64,000 nucleotides of DNA. Source: Billgrantia campisalis (GTDB lineage Bacteria; Pseudomonadota; Gammaproteobacteria; Pseudomonadales; Halomonadaceae). Where the stretch lies: positions 1-64,000 of the forward strand of contig NZ_JABFUC010000001.1 in NCBI RefSeq assembly GCF_022341425.1. The letters are read 5' to 3'. The stretch's first letter is position 1, and every line of letters starts with the position of its first letter. Under the pieces are notes generated by a model. The model did not search any database, was not told the DNA's origin, and saw only the letters and a program-made list of their open reading frames with translations. Both the position numbers and the translations under genes were made by a program. Positions 17,385 through 26,678 of this stretch are shown piece by piece.

Positions 17385-19427
17385 ATGTCGAATACCGCCA
17401 GCGCCCCGCGCAAGATTCTGGTCACCAGCGCCCTGCCCTACGCCAACGGCGCCATCCACCTGGGTCACCTGCTGGAGTACATCCAGACGGATATCTGGGT
17501 GCGCTTCCAGAAGAGCCGTGGCCACGAGTGCCATTACGTCTGCGCCGACGATGCCCACGGCACCGCGATCATGCTGCGTGCCGAGCAGGAGGGCATCACC
17601 TCCGAGGCGCTGATCGAGCGGGTCTCCCGGGAGCACCAGCAGGATTTCGCGCATTTCGGCGTGGCCTTCGACAACTACCACTCGACCCATTCCGACGAGA
17701 ACCGCTACTTCAGCGAGCTGATCTATACCCGGCTGCGCGACGCCGGCCATATCGCCACCCGCGACATCGAGCAGATGTATGACCCGGTCAAGGGGCTGTT
17801 CCTGGCCGACCGCTTCATCAAGGGCACCTGCCCCAAGTGCGGCGCCGACGACCAGTACGGCGACAACTGCGAGGCCTGCAGCGCCACCTACACCCCGGCC
17901 GAGCTGATCGACCCGGTGTCGGCGATTTCCGGCGCCACGCCGGAGGTACGCAGTTCCACCCACTACTTCTTCAAGCTGCCCGACTTTGCCGACTTCCTCG
18001 AGGCCTGGATCCGCGACGACCACGTCCAGCCGCAGATCCGCAACAAGCTGATGGAGTGGTTCGAGTCGGGCCTCAACGAGTGGGACATCTCCCGCGACGC
18101 CCCCTACTTCGGCTTCGAGATTCCCGACGCGCCCGGCAAGTACTTCTACGTCTGGCTGGACGCCCCCATCGGCTATCTCGCCAGCTTCAAGCACCTCTGC
18201 AAACGCGAAGGGCTGGACTTCGACGCCTACTGGCAAAAAGGCTCCGACGCCGAGGTCTACCACTTCATCGGCAAGGATATCGTCTACTTCCATGCGCTGT
18301 TCTGGCCGGCCATGCTGCACGGCGCCAACTTCCGCACGCCCACGGCGGTGAACTGCCACGGCTTCGTGACAGTCAACGGCGCCAAGATGTCCAAGTCTCG
18401 CGGCACCTTCATCAAGGCGTCCACCTACGCCGAGTATCTCAACCCCGAGTACCTGCGCTACTACTTCGCCGCCAAGCTGACCTCCCGGGTCGACGACCTC
18501 GACCTCAACCTCGAGGATTTCGCCCAGCGGGTGAACAGCGACCTGGTAGGCAAGGTGGTCAATATCGCCAGCCGCTGCGCCGGCTTTATCAAGAAACTGG
18601 GCGGCGGCAGGCTCTCGGCCCACTGCGCCGAGCCGGAGATGGTCGCCCGCTTCATCGCCGCCGGCGACGCCATCGCCGAGGACTTCGAGGCCCGCGAGTT
18701 CGGCCGTGCCATGCGCAAGGTGATGGAACTCGCCGACGAGGCCAACACCTATATCGCCGACGCCGAGCCGTGGGTGCTGGCCAAGCAGGAGGGCCGCGAG
18801 CAGCAGGTGCTGGACATCTGCTCGGTGGGCGTCAACCTGTTCCGCCAGCTGATGGTCTACCTGGCGCCGGTGGTGCCCAGCATGGCGGAAAGCGCCCGGG
18901 AGTTCCTCAAGCTGGACACGCTGGACTGGGAGAGCCGCCAGAAGGTGCTGCTCGACCACGAAATCGCCAAGTTCAAGCCGCTGATGACCCGCGTGGAGCA
19001 CGACAAGATCGACGCCATGATCGCGACGTCGAAGGAGGACCTGGTGGAAGAACAGAAGCTCAAGGAGACCCCCAAGGGGCCTCTGGCCGACGACCCTATC
19101 GCCCCGGAGATTGCCTTCGACGACTTTGCCAAGGTCGACCTGCGCATCGCCAGGATCGGCAGCGCCGAGTATGTCGAAGGCGCCGACAAGCTGCTCAAGC
19201 TCACCCTGGACCTGGGTGGCGAGACCCGCACGGTGTTCGCCGGCATTCGCGCCGCCTACGCCCCGGAAGCCCTGGAAGGCCGCATGACGGTGATGGTGGC
19301 CAACCTGGCGCCGCGCAAGATGCGTTTCGGCGTCTCCGAGGGCATGGTGCTGGCCGCCGGCAGCGACGAGGGCATCTATCTGCTGTCGCCCGATAGCGGC
19401 GCGGAGCCCGGCCAGCGCGTAAAGTAA
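17385..19427 (+). CDS. metG: Methionyl-tRNA synthetase
   Basis: The 680-residue enzyme charges tRNA-Met. The class I motifs are HLGH (25-28) and KMSKS (334-338). A zinc knuckle with CPKCG and CEAC follows the start of the catalytic core, and a C-terminal tRNA-binding/dimerisation domain (about 575-680) contains the DLRIARI segment. Length matches E. coli MetG (677). The start at 17385 is chosen by homology; the frame stays open upstream to 17319, but that stretch begins just after the MITE-like element and is not conserved. Confidence 0.97.
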   Translation: MSNTASAPRKILVTSALPYANGAIHLGHLLEYIQTDIWVRFQKSRGHECHYVCADDAHGTAIMLRAEQEGITSEALIERVSREHQQDFAHFGVAFDNYHSTHSDENRYFSELIYTRLRDAGHIATRDIEQMYDPVKGLFLADRFIKGTCPKCGADDQYGDNCEACSATYTPAELIDPVSAISGATPEVRSSTHYFFKLPDFADFLEAWIRDDHVQPQIRNKLMEWFESGLNEWDISRDAPYFGFEIPDAPGKYFYVWLDAPIGYLASFKHLCKREGLDFDAYWQKGSDAEVYHFIGKDIVYFHALFWPAMLHGANFRTPTAVNCHGFVTVNGAKMSKSRGTFIKASTYAEYLNPEYLRYYFAAKLTSRVDDLDLNLEDFAQRVNSDLVGKVVNIASRCAGFIKKLGGGRLSAHCAEPEMVARFIAAGDAIAEDFEAREFGRAMRKVMELADEANTYIADAEPWVLAKQEGREQQVLDICSVGVNLFRQLMVYLAPVVPSMAESAREFLKLDTLDWESRQKVLLDHEIAKFKPLMTRVEHDKIDAMIATSKEDLVEEQKLKETPKGPLADDPIAPEIAFDDFAKVDLRIARIGSAEYVEGADKLLKLTLDLGGETRTVFAGIRAAYAPEALEGRMTVMVANLAPRKMRFGVSEGMVLAAGSDEGIYLLSPDSGAEPGQRVK

Positions 19428-19438
19428 CGATCCTGTCA

Positions 19439-19461
19439 GATGCGCGGCCATGCCGCGCATC
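19439..19461 (+). terminator. Hairpin after metG
   Basis: GATGCGCGGC and GCCGCGCATC form a perfect 10-bp stem with a 3-base loop, 12 bp after the metG stop. No T-run follows. It separates metG from the sigma-28-type promoter of the next gene. Confidence 0.6.
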
Positions 19462-19481
19462 GAACGCCTGCCTCGCCTCAT

Positions 19482-19508
19482 TCAAGTGCGACCGTCAGCA
19501 GCCGATAT
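19482..19508 (+). promoter_or_regulatory. Predicted FliA (sigma-28) promoter of the CHASE4 diguanylate cyclase
   Basis: TCAAGTGC at 19482-19489, an 11-base spacer, then GCCGATAT at 19501-19508. This closely matches the flagellar consensus TAAAGTTT-N11-GCCGATAA. The start codon lies about 45 bp downstream of the expected transcription start. The same TCAAG/GCCGA pattern occurs before motility genes later in the window. Confidence 0.7.
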
Positions 19509-19558
19509 AACCGCTAACGCTACGTCGAACGACTCTTTATGCCCGCAGGCGAGGCCCC

Positions 19559-21148
19559 ATGACACCATCCTTCTCCTCACTCAGGCACCGCTTCTTCCTC
19601 GCGCTGGGTGGCGTGCTCTGTCTCGCGCTTCTGGCTCTGGTACTGGTGGCCCGCTACCAGATCATGCCGATCCTTCTGGAGGACGAAGAGCAGTACGCCA
19701 GCAGCGAACTCGATCGAGTCGAGCGAGGCATTGGCAGCGAACTGAACCATATGCGGCGCCTGGTGGAGGACTGGGCCTGGTGGGACGATACCTACGACTT
19801 CGTCCAGGGTAAGCGCCCGGAGTATGTCGACTCCAACCTCTATGAAAGCACCCTGGAAACCCTCGAACTCAAGACGATGATCTTCCTCGATGCTCGCCAC
19901 CAGCCGAGATGGGTAGCGGGCTATGACGATGATGGCGAGTTCACGTCCTGTCCCGACGCGGCACCTCCCTGCGACTGGGCCACCACCTACATCGACTACC
20001 TGCCGACCAGGCTCGCGAGTGAGAACGAGGCGTCACAGACCTGGCTACTGGCCCAGCCCATGCTGGCCATGGCGGCCATGTCGGGCATCTACCAGAGTCG
20101 GGAAGAGTCTCCCTCAGCCGGCTGGCTGCTGATGGTGCGCCCCCTCTCGACACCATGGCTCGAACAGCTACGCGACACGACCGGCATCGATCTCAACCTG
20201 ACCAGCATCGCACAGGGCGGCGAGGTGCCACACGAAAGCCTGGAACGGGTTTCAACGACCCAGATGGCCGCCAGCCGAGCGGTCGAGGCCATGCCCGACG
20301 ATCGGCAGATTCGCATCGATGCGAATTTGCCACGCCAGCGCTACCAGGCCAGCCTGGAGACCTTTCGCTTCGCGCTCTACTGGACCAGCGGCGTACTGAT
20401 CGTGACCCTGCTGGTGGTGCTGTGGCTGCTTGAGAGCATCGTGCTGGCACCCATTCGCCAGTTCTCTCGCTATACCCAGCGCCTGCACCTGGATACGACA
20501 CCTCCCCCCATGCCTGCCTCGTTACTGAAGCGGCGCGACGAGATCGGCACCCTGGCCCAGGAGTTTCGCAATCTCCTCGAACACCAACAGCAGCAATCCG
20601 CCCTGCTGCTCGACCTGTCCCAGCATGACTCGCTGACCGGGCTTGCCAACCGCCGCCTGTTCGATGAAAGACTCGAACAGGCCATGCACAAGGCACAGCC
20701 CAGCGGCGGGCAAGTCTCGACAATGATGCTCGATATCGATCACTTCAAGCTCTACAACGACCACTACGGCCACCTTGCCGGCGATGATTGCCTGGTCGCC
20801 CTCGCCGAATGCATGCAGGGCCACCTTGGCTCTCACCGCTTCCTGGCCGCCCGCACGGGAGGCGAGGAGTTCAGTATCCTGATGCCCGATACCTCGCTGG
20901 ATGAAGCGCTGGACCATGCCCGCAGGCTGTTGCAGGCCATCAACGCACTGGCGCTGACTCATGAGTATTCCCCGACCAGCCCCTATGTGACAGTCAGCAT
21001 CGGCGTTGCCTCCCGGGCGGATAACCTGACGACACCGAGCGACATCATGCGGGCTGCCGACCAGGCCATGTACCAGGCCAAGGCCAGCGGGCGGAACCGG
21101 GTGGCGGCCTACCAGGCCCATGACCAGGCAAGCCCCATCGAGCGTTGA
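19559..21148 (+). CDS. Membrane diguanylate cyclase with CHASE4 sensor domain
   Basis: The 529-residue protein has a membrane helix at about 13-35, an extracytoplasmic CHASE4-type domain (about 36-275) containing the typical DWAWWDDTYDF segment, a second membrane helix (about 279-300) with a HAMP-like linker, and a GGDEF domain (about 350-520). The active-site motif is GGEEF at 434-438, which is functional in known cyclases. The RxxD inhibitory site expected five residues earlier is absent, so product inhibition is probably weak. A sigma-28-type promoter sits just upstream, suggesting it makes c-di-GMP in flagellated cells in response to an unknown external signal. Confidence 0.92.
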   Translation: MTPSFSSLRHRFFLALGGVLCLALLALVLVARYQIMPILLEDEEQYASSELDRVERGIGSELNHMRRLVEDWAWWDDTYDFVQGKRPEYVDSNLYESTLETLELKTMIFLDARHQPRWVAGYDDDGEFTSCPDAAPPCDWATTYIDYLPTRLASENEASQTWLLAQPMLAMAAMSGIYQSREESPSAGWLLMVRPLSTPWLEQLRDTTGIDLNLTSIAQGGEVPHESLERVSTTQMAASRAVEAMPDDRQIRIDANLPRQRYQASLETFRFALYWTSGVLIVTLLVVLWLLESIVLAPIRQFSRYTQRLHLDTTPPPMPASLLKRRDEIGTLAQEFRNLLEHQQQQSALLLDLSQHDSLTGLANRRLFDERLEQAMHKAQPSGGQVSTMMLDIDHFKLYNDHYGHLAGDDCLVALAECMQGHLGSHRFLAARTGGEEFSILMPDTSLDEALDHARRLLQAINALALTHEYSPTSPYVTVSIGVASRADNLTTPSDIMRAADQAMYQAKASGRNRVAAYQAHDQASPIER

Positions 21149-21149
21149 A

Positions 21150-21338
21150 CTGCGCGCCTCCCCGACAGCCCAGTTGGTGACCGTCAGTATCGGTGTGGCC
21201 AGCTGCCCCACCCCCGGGCCATGCACATCCCAGCAGCTGATGAAGACGGCTGGCCAGGCGCTCTACGAGGCCAAGAGGCAGGGACGCAACCGAATACAGG
21301 CACAGCAGGTCAACCGGGAGGAGAGCCTGGATGCCTGA
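21150..21338 (+). pseudogene. Remnant of a second GGDEF domain C-terminus
   Basis: Right after the diguanylate cyclase stop, another frame encodes VTVSIGVASCP and ALYEAKRQGRNRI, which match the last 45 residues of a GGDEF domain, including the conserved end motif. The catalytic motif and all upstream parts are missing. It resembles but is not identical to the end of the preceding gene, so it looks like the tail of a deleted paralogue rather than a fresh duplication. Confidence 0.65.
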
Positions 21339-21375
21339 CACATCCCAGGCGGATGCCCGGACCCATCGGGAAGCG

Positions 21376-21381
21376 TATAAT
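21376..21381 (+). promoter_or_regulatory. Candidate -10 element upstream of rsxB-like gene
   Basis: A perfect TATAAT lies 38 bp before the GTG start. No good -35 hexamer is seen at the usual spacing. Confidence 0.35.
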
Positions 21382-21419
21382 CGGCCACCACGACTCACCG
21401 CGGCCCAACAGGAGCGCAT

Positions 21420-22223
21420 GTGACGGGCAACCCACTGCTGATCGAAGCCATAGACGCCCTGCTGCCACAGACCCAGTGCGGCAAGTGTGGCCATCCGGGC
21501 TGTCTCCCCTACGCCGAGGCCATTGCTGCCGGCGAGGCGATCAATCGCTGCCCGCCCGGCGGCCAGGCCACGGTCGAGCGCCTGGCCGAGCTGACCGGCC
21601 AACCACCGCTGCCCCTGGAGCAGCCGGCCCAGCCGCCGCTGGTGGCCTACGTGCGCGAGGCCGAGTGCATCGGCTGTACCAAGTGCCTTCAGGCCTGCCC
21701 GGTGGACGCCATCCTCGGCGCGGCCAAGCGCATGCACACCGTGATCGCCGACGAGTGCACCGGCTGCGAGCTCTGCGTGGCCCCCTGCCCCGTGGACTGC
21801 ATCGACCTGCTGCCGCACCCGCATTGGCAGGCGGCCAAGACAGCCGCCGAACAGGACGCTTACCTCGCCCGGCGCGCCGCCAAGGGGCGCGAGCGCTTCG
21901 CGGCGCGCAACCGTCGCCTGGCCCGGGAGCAGCGCGAAAAGCGCCGGGAGCGCCAGCAGCGCCTGATCCAGCAGCGCTCGCGGGCATCGCGCACCGCCGG
22001 CGGCACCACCACCCGCCGACAGCGCCAAATAGCCGTCAACGCCGCCGAACAAGCCTTGAAGCGCGTACAGCAGCAGCTGGAGAGCGCCCGGCGTCGCGGC
22101 GACGCCCAGGCCGAGGCCACCGCCCTGGCCCAGATGCCCGAGGCTGAGCATCTCCTTGCCAGCGCCCGCCAGGCACTGGAAGAGGTCACGCTAAAGCAGG
22201 ATGATCTGAACACGGAGTGTTGA
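21420..22223 (+). CDS. rsxB: RsxB/RnfB-like iron-sulfur protein lacking the membrane anchor
   Basis: The 267-residue protein has a cysteine-rich [4Fe-4S] domain (CGKCGHPGC, about 20-28) and two ferredoxin motifs ([12 protein letters not shown] and [12 protein letters not shown], about 85-130), the electron-transfer core of RnfB/RsxB. Two things are odd. The usual N-terminal membrane helix is missing, and a long Arg/Ala/Gln-rich helical tail (about 145-267) follows the ferredoxin part. No other rnf/rsx genes are nearby; the next gene is nth, often the last gene of rsx operons. The start is a GTG at 21420, five bases after AGGAG; the overlapping ATG at 21418 reads straight into a stop. Confidence 0.85.
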   Translation: MTGNPLLIEAIDALLPQTQCGKCGHPGCLPYAEAIAAGEAINRCPPGGQATVERLAELTGQPPLPLEQPAQPPLVAYVREAECIGCTKCLQACPVDAILGAAKRMHTVIADECTGCELCVAPCPVDCIDLLPHPHWQAAKTAAEQDAYLARRAAKGRERFAARNRRLAREQREKRRERQQRLIQQRSRASRTAGGTTTRRQRQIAVNAAEQALKRVQQQLESARRRGDAQAEATALAQMPEAEHLLASARQALEEVTLKQDDLNTEC

Positions 22224-22400
22224 AGGCCGGCACCAAGCGAGGGGCGCCGGGGACAGGTCGAAGAGGAGGTCCTACGCCAGGGAAGGCGTCGGTAGCGCCC
22301 AGGGAGGGGTTCACAGCGCCTCCTCACAGACCTGTCGCCGGATAAGCCCCGGATATTGGCCACCTTGCCAGAGCCAGGCTTTCCAACCTGACAGGACACC

Positions 22401-23039
22401 ATGAACGCCCAGAAACGCTACGAGATCTTTGCGCGGCTGCGCGAGCACAACCCCGAGCCCACCACCGAACTCAACTGGGAGACCCCCTTCGAGCTGCTGG
22501 TGGCGGTGCTGCTCTCCGCCCAGGCCACCGACGTCGGCGTCAACAAGGCCACCACAAGGCTGTTTCCGCTGGCCAACACCCCCCAGGCGATCCTCGATCT
22601 GGGCCTCGACGGCCTCAAGGCGCAGATCAAGACCATCGGCCTCTACAACACCAAGGCCGAGAACCTGATGAAGACCTGCCGCCTGCTGCTGGACAAGCAC
22701 GGCGGCGAGGTGCCCCGTACCCGCGCTGCCCTGGAGGCACTGCCCGGAGTGGGCCGCAAGACCGCCAATGTCATCCTCAACACCGCCTTCGGCGAGCCCA
22801 CCATCGCCGTGGACACCCATATATTCCGGGTGTCGAACCGCACCGGGATCGCCAAGGGCAAGAATGTGGTCGAGGTGGAGCAGAAGCTGCTGCGCCATGT
22901 GCCCCGGGAGTTCCGCCAGGATGCCCACCACTGGCTGATCCTGCACGGCCGCTACACCTGCCTGGCCCGCAAGCCGCGCTGCGGCAGCTGCGTGATCGAG
23001 GACCTGTGCGAATTCAAGGAGAAGGTGGAGATTGGCTAG
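22401..23039 (+). CDS. nth: Endonuclease III (DNA glycosylase/AP lyase)
   Basis: The 212-residue enzyme removes oxidised pyrimidines and cuts abasic sites. The helix-hairpin-helix LPGVGRKTAN holds catalytic Lys120, and Asp138 lies in VDTHIFR, at the same numbers as in E. coli. Four C-terminal cysteines spaced C-x6-C-x2-C-x5-C bind the [4Fe-4S] cluster. Length matches E. coli Nth (211). Confidence 0.97.
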   Translation: MNAQKRYEIFARLREHNPEPTTELNWETPFELLVAVLLSAQATDVGVNKATTRLFPLANTPQAILDLGLDGLKAQIKTIGLYNTKAENLMKTCRLLLDKHGGEVPRTRAALEALPGVGRKTANVILNTAFGEPTIAVDTHIFRVSNRTGIAKGKNVVEVEQKLLRHVPREFRQDAHHWLILHGRYTCLARKPRCGSCVIEDLCEFKEKVEIG

Positions 23040-23129
23040 CTTCGACGAACCGCCACTTGGCAGCAGAGTCGAGGCTAGTGGACCCTAGGGGGTGAACAAC
23101 AATAATTCATCGCTACCATCGAGTCCTAC

Positions 23130-24206
23130 ATGCCTATCCACGATCATCCCATTGAAGCGCGTATCGATGCGCTGCTGGCCCTCTCCCGGGAACACGCCGA
23201 GACCTTCTGCAGCCCCTCCGCCTGGCTGGCCCGGGAGCGCTACCTGGCCGCCCATCCCACCCGGATCATCGTCATGAAGTGCATGGACGGGCGCATCCAC
23301 ATTCCCCATGCCACCCGCACCCCGCTGGGCATCATCACCCCCTTTCGCAACCTGGGCGGCATCTTTCACCTCGGCTGGCCCTACCTGGGCGAGATGCTCA
23401 CCGACGCCGTCTATGAGGCCACCCGCAGCGGCCACGGTGTGCTGATGATCATCACCTACCACTTTTCTCGCGGCTCACGCGCCCGGGGCTGTGCCGGTTT
23501 CGGCTGTGACACCGAGGCGGCGCTGGCCCATGCCCGGGAGATCCGCACCCAGGCCGAGCGGCTGTTCGGCCACGACCACCGCCATGTCTACCCGCTGGTG
23601 TGTGGCTTCGAGACCGACGGCGATGCGCTGATCGTGCACGGCGACGACGGCGCCACCCTCGACATGAGCGCCCTCACCCCGGCCGATGCCGCAAGCCTCG
23701 ACCGCCGGGTGGCCGGCCTATGTGCCGATATGCCGGCCGATATCCGCCGCGACCTGCTGCCGTTGCTCGAGGGCAACCTGCAGCACGTCGACTCGCTACG
23801 CGGTGTCCAGCGTGAGCTCAATATCGAGCATCGCGAATGGGTGATCTGCGTGGGCCGCGGCTTCGACTTCCTGCACCTGCCCAACACCGCGCTGATCGTT
23901 GGGCCCTACAGCCCCGACCTCTCGGAGCCCATCGGCACCGCGGCGGCGATCATCGATGCCAACATGAAGGCCGGGCGGATTCCCGACGACGGCTTCCTGC
24001 TGCTGGCCTCCACCCCCTATCAGGAGGTCGGCGTGGACCGCGCCCGCGCTGAGATGAAGTCGCGTTTCCTCGCCGAGTTCGCCACCCGGGTTATCCACCG
24101 CGAGCATCCCAAGCTGGCCAGGCGCATGCTTAACCGAACCGCCGTGGTCCACTGGCCCAGCCGCCGCCTCGAATCCCTCGACCACGATACCGCCGCGGGA
24201 GCATGA
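23130..24206 (+). CDS. Beta-carbonic-anhydrase-like protein (CsoSCA-type), orphan
   Basis: The 358-residue soluble protein has C51-M-D53-G-R55, the C-x-D-x-R zinc/catalytic dyad of beta carbonic anhydrases, then FRNLGG at 72-77, and H111 with C121 or C126 as the other possible zinc ligands. I believe this is closest to the catalytic domain of carboxysome shell carbonic anhydrase and its non-carboxysomal relatives. No RuBisCO or shell genes are near, so any activity would be general CO2/bicarbonate exchange. It ends two bases before the next gene, suggesting an operon. Substrate is inferred, not shown. Confidence 0.7.
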   Translation: MPIHDHPIEARIDALLALSREHAETFCSPSAWLARERYLAAHPTRIIVMKCMDGRIHIPHATRTPLGIITPFRNLGGIFHLGWPYLGEMLTDAVYEATRSGHGVLMIITYHFSRGSRARGCAGFGCDTEAALAHAREIRTQAERLFGHDHRHVYPLVCGFETDGDALIVHGDDGATLDMSALTPADAASLDRRVAGLCADMPADIRRDLLPLLEGNLQHVDSLRGVQRELNIEHREWVICVGRGFDFLHLPNTALIVGPYSPDLSEPIGTAAAIIDANMKAGRIPDDGFLLLASTPYQEVGVDRARAEMKSRFLAEFATRVIHREHPKLARRMLNRTAVVHWPSRRLESLDHDTAAGA

Positions 24207-24207
24207 C

Positions 24208-24957
24208 ATGAGCCTACTCAAGGTATTGCTGCTACCCCCAACCCTCAACGTGCTGCTGGTGCTGCTCGGACTGCTACTAGGCGCGCGCCGCCTGCTCGGC
24301 GCCCTGCTGGTGATAGCGGGCCTGTTCGGGCTGCTGCTGCTCGCCACGCCGCTGGCCAGCCATGCGCTGCGCCACAGCCTGGAAGCTCATGAAGTGCCCG
24401 GCCCCGGGCAGCTTGGCACGGCCCAGGCCATCGTCATCCTGGGCGGCGGGCGCGACTATGTCGCCCCGGAATTCGGCTGGGGCGACGCCCCCGCCAACCC
24501 CACCTGGCGCCGGCTCGCCTACGGCGCCCACCTGCAGCGCCAAACTGGCCTGCCGATACTGGTCAGCGGCGGCCGCGTGCACGACGAGGAGCGCGCCGAG
24601 GCCAGCCTGATGGCCGCCGCACTGCGTGAGGTGTTCGAGGTGCCGGTGCAGTGGCTGGAGGGCGAGAGCCGCAACACCGCCGAGAATGCCCGCTTCAGCG
24701 CCGAGCTGCTGCGCCTGGAGGATATCGGCGACATCCTGCTGGTCTCTCAGGCCTGGCACCTGCCCCGGGCCGTGGCGGCCTTCGAGGCCGCCGGGCTGAG
24801 CGTCGTGGCGGCGCCCACCGAGTTCGCCAGCCCGCCTCCCCAGGGGCTGCGCGCCTGGCTGCCCCGGGCCTATCATCTCAACCAGAGCACCCGGGCGCTC
24901 CACGAATGGCTGGCGCGCGGCGAGCAGGCGCTGAGGGAGCACCTGCTGAGGCGCTAG
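24208..24957 (+). CDS. YdcF/ElyC-family (DUF218) membrane protein
   Basis: The 249-residue protein has two N-terminal membrane helices (about 8-25 and 30-48) and a DUF218 domain (about 68-235) with AIVILGGG, VSGGR, E-x-x-NTxENA and SQAWHLPRA. This is the ElyC/SanA/YdcF fold. Relatives influence envelope integrity and peptidoglycan precursor supply in E. coli; the biochemical reaction is not settled. It starts two bases after the carbonic-anhydrase-like gene stops. Confidence 0.85.
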   Translation: MSLLKVLLLPPTLNVLLVLLGLLLGARRLLGALLVIAGLFGLLLLATPLASHALRHSLEAHEVPGPGQLGTAQAIVILGGGRDYVAPEFGWGDAPANPTWRRLAYGAHLQRQTGLPILVSGGRVHDEERAEASLMAAALREVFEVPVQWLEGESRNTAENARFSAELLRLEDIGDILLVSQAWHLPRAVAAFEAAGLSVVAAPTEFASPPPQGLRAWLPRAYHLNQSTRALHEWLARGEQALREHLLRR

Positions 24958-24961
24958 GCGG

Positions 24962-25144
24962 CTAGACGCCGGCCGCATCCAGCCGGTCGGCCAGCGCTTC
25001 GAGGGTGGGAATTCCCTGCATATCGGTCGGCAGGCGGGCCAGCTCGTCGTCGATGTGTGCCAGGTAGGTCGCCTCCTGGTCAGGTTTTGGTATGGTTGAT
25101 GAACTGAACTGTAGGCGCTTGGCAGCGTTTGGGCGTTTGTTCAA
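24962..25144 (-). CDS. Possible small protein or gene fragment
   Basis: A 60-codon frame opens at a TTG with no good ribosome site; the frame also stays open for some distance upstream without an ATG. The C-terminal half (acidic, helical, DDELARLPTDMQ) looks protein-like, and the N-terminal half does not. It may be a decayed gene remnant. I do not recognise it. Confidence 0.25.
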   Translation of the reverse strand: MNKRPNAAKRLQFSSSTIPKPDQEATYLAHIDDELARLPTDMQGIPTLEALADRLDAAGV

Positions 25145-25219
25145 AAGTCGTACAGCGCCGACGGCGACGAAGGCGTTACGCTGGCGTCTATAACCCAGGA
25201 CCCGTCAAGGCGAGACCCC

Positions 25220-25504
25220 ATGCAAGAGATTCTGCTTCCGATGGCCATGGCCGCAACCTTCGGCGCCTTTACCGGCTCCCTGTTCCGCCTCTCACGCCGT
25301 CCCGGCTACCAGCGCCCCTTCATGTTTCCGGTGGTGGGGCTGATCGCCGGCTTTACCGCCTACCTCATCTACCATGTACTGGTCTCGGTGACCGGCGCTC
25401 CCGCCTGGCTGCTGCCGGTGCTGGTGGTGCTGCAGGTGTGGCTGTGGCTCGGCCCGCTGGGCCCCAAGTTCAAGCGTCAGGAGAACGGCGACAACGGCCA
25501 GTAG
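25220..25504 (+). CDS. Small inner-membrane protein, unknown function
   Basis: The 94-residue protein has two or three hydrophobic segments (about 3-20, 33-57, 60-80) and a charged C-terminal tail. The family was not recognised. The gene is convergent with the GST gene, with only 8 bp between stops. Confidence 0.7.
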   Translation: MQEILLPMAMAATFGAFTGSLFRLSRRPGYQRPFMFPVVGLIAGFTAYLIYHVLVSVTGAPAWLLPVLVVLQVWLWLGPLGPKFKRQENGDNGQ

Positions 25505-25512
25505 GTACGCGA

Positions 25513-26196
25513 TCAGCCACCGATGGCGCCGAACTCACCGCCCTTCTCCACCGCACGCCGATAGGCGTCTCGCTCTCGGCAGCGCGTCAGAAAGCCTTGC
25601 AGACGCGGATAGTCGGCGAGGGCCTGGCCGCTTTCCAGCGCCAGCAGCGGAAAGCTCATCTGAATATCGCAGGCGCTGAAGGCGTCGCCCGCAAACCACG
25701 GCGTCTGCTCCAGGGCATCCTCCCAATACTGCATCAGGGCCTCGATCTCGGGGCCCAGAAACTGCTGCTCGACCCCCTTGGCAAACTGGCGGCCCAGCGG
25801 GCGGATCAGCGCCGGCACCGGCGGTTTCCCGAGTCGTGAAAACACCAGCCGCATCACCAGCGGCGGCATGGCCGAGCCTTCGGCATGGTGCAGCCAGTGC
25901 CGATAACGCTCGTGAGCATCGCTACCCGCGGGGGGACGCAGCCGTCCCTCCGGGTCATGGTGATCGAGCAAATATTCGATAATGGCGCCGGATTCGGCCA
26001 CCACACGACCGCCCCGCGACTCGTCACTGATCAGCGGCGACTTGCCCAGCGGATGGACCTCCCGCAGCGATGCTGGCGCCCTCAGCGACTTCGGGTCACG
26101 CTGATACTCGATGATCCGATAGCTGGTGCCCAACTCCTCGAGCAGCCACGGCACCCGCTTAGAACGGGAATTTTCCAGATGGTGAACGCAGATCAT
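25513..26196 (-). CDS. Glutathione S-transferase family protein
   Basis: The 227-residue protein has an N-terminal thioredoxin-fold domain (about 1-80) with a serine-containing active-site loop (ENSRSKRV), the cis-proline region KSPLI and the ESGAIIEYL segment that binds the glutathione gamma-glutamyl group. An all-helical C-terminal domain follows. The start at [10 protein letters not shown] (26196) is chosen by family length; the frame stays open to 26286. The substrate cannot be inferred. Confidence 0.9.
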   Translation of the reverse strand: MICVHHLENSRSKRVPWLLEELGTSYRIIEYQRDPKSLRAPASLREVHPLGKSPLISDESRGGRVVAESGAIIEYLLDHHDPEGRLRPPAGSDAHERYRHWLHHAEGSAMPPLVMRLVFSRLGKPPVPALIRPLGRQFAKGVEQQFLGPEIEALMQYWEDALEQTPWFAGDAFSACDIQMSFPLLALESGQALADYPRLQGFLTRCRERDAYRRAVEKGGEFGAIGG

Positions 26197-26306
26197 GGGG
26201 AGGGAGTCTCCTGGAGGCGGCGAAGCGCCTTGGCCCAAGGTCGTCTTTGCCGCCCCGGGCCCGGTCACTAGACTGGACGTCAACAACTTACAATGAGGAG
26301 ACAGCC

Positions 26307-26678
26307 ATGGCCAAGGTCCTGGTGGTGGACGATGAGCCCAATATCGTCCTGTCGCTGGAATTCTTGATGCAGCAGGCCGGATTCGACGTGGTCACCGCTG
26401 ACGATGGCGAAAGCGCCCTGGCCCGGGTCGAGGAGTCGCCCCCCGACCTGATCCTGCTGGATATCAGCCTGCCCGGCATCAGCGGCTTCGATGTCCTGGA
26501 ACAGCTGCGTAACGACCCGAACCATGCACGCCTGCCCATTATCATGCTCACCGCCCACGGCCGGGAGGTGGAGCGTGAGAAGGGGCTGGCCCTGGGGGCC
26601 GACGACTACGTCACCAAGCCTTTCTCCACCCAGGCGCTGGTCGAGAAGGTCAAGGCACTGCTGGTCGAGGATGCCTGA
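26307..26678 (+). CDS. Single-domain response regulator (CheY-like)
   Basis: The 123-residue receiver has an acidic pocket (D8, D9), phospho-acceptor D52 in [10 protein letters not shown], and the conserved lysine in VTKPF. There is no output domain, so it must act by binding a partner or in a relay. GAGGAG lies just before the ATG. Its stop overlaps the next start (TGATG), so it is coupled to the PAS-exonuclease gene and, through it, to the SLC5-type kinase, its likely partner. Confidence 0.92.
   Translation: MAKVLVVDDEPNIVLSLEFLMQQAGFDVVTADDGESALARVEESPPDLILLDISLPGISGFDVLEQLRNDPNHARLPIIMLTAHGREVEREKGLALGADDYVTKPFSTQALVEKVKALLVEDA

Noticed and set aside
17210..17782. Plus-strand frame starting inside the MITE-like element and running into metG
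   Set aside because: It reads metG DNA in the wrong frame; the element itself has no coding signal.
17301..19481. 726-codon minus-strand frame opposite metG, and the 519-codon plus-strand frame at 17837-19396
   Set aside because: Shadow frames of a highly conserved gene in high-GC DNA.
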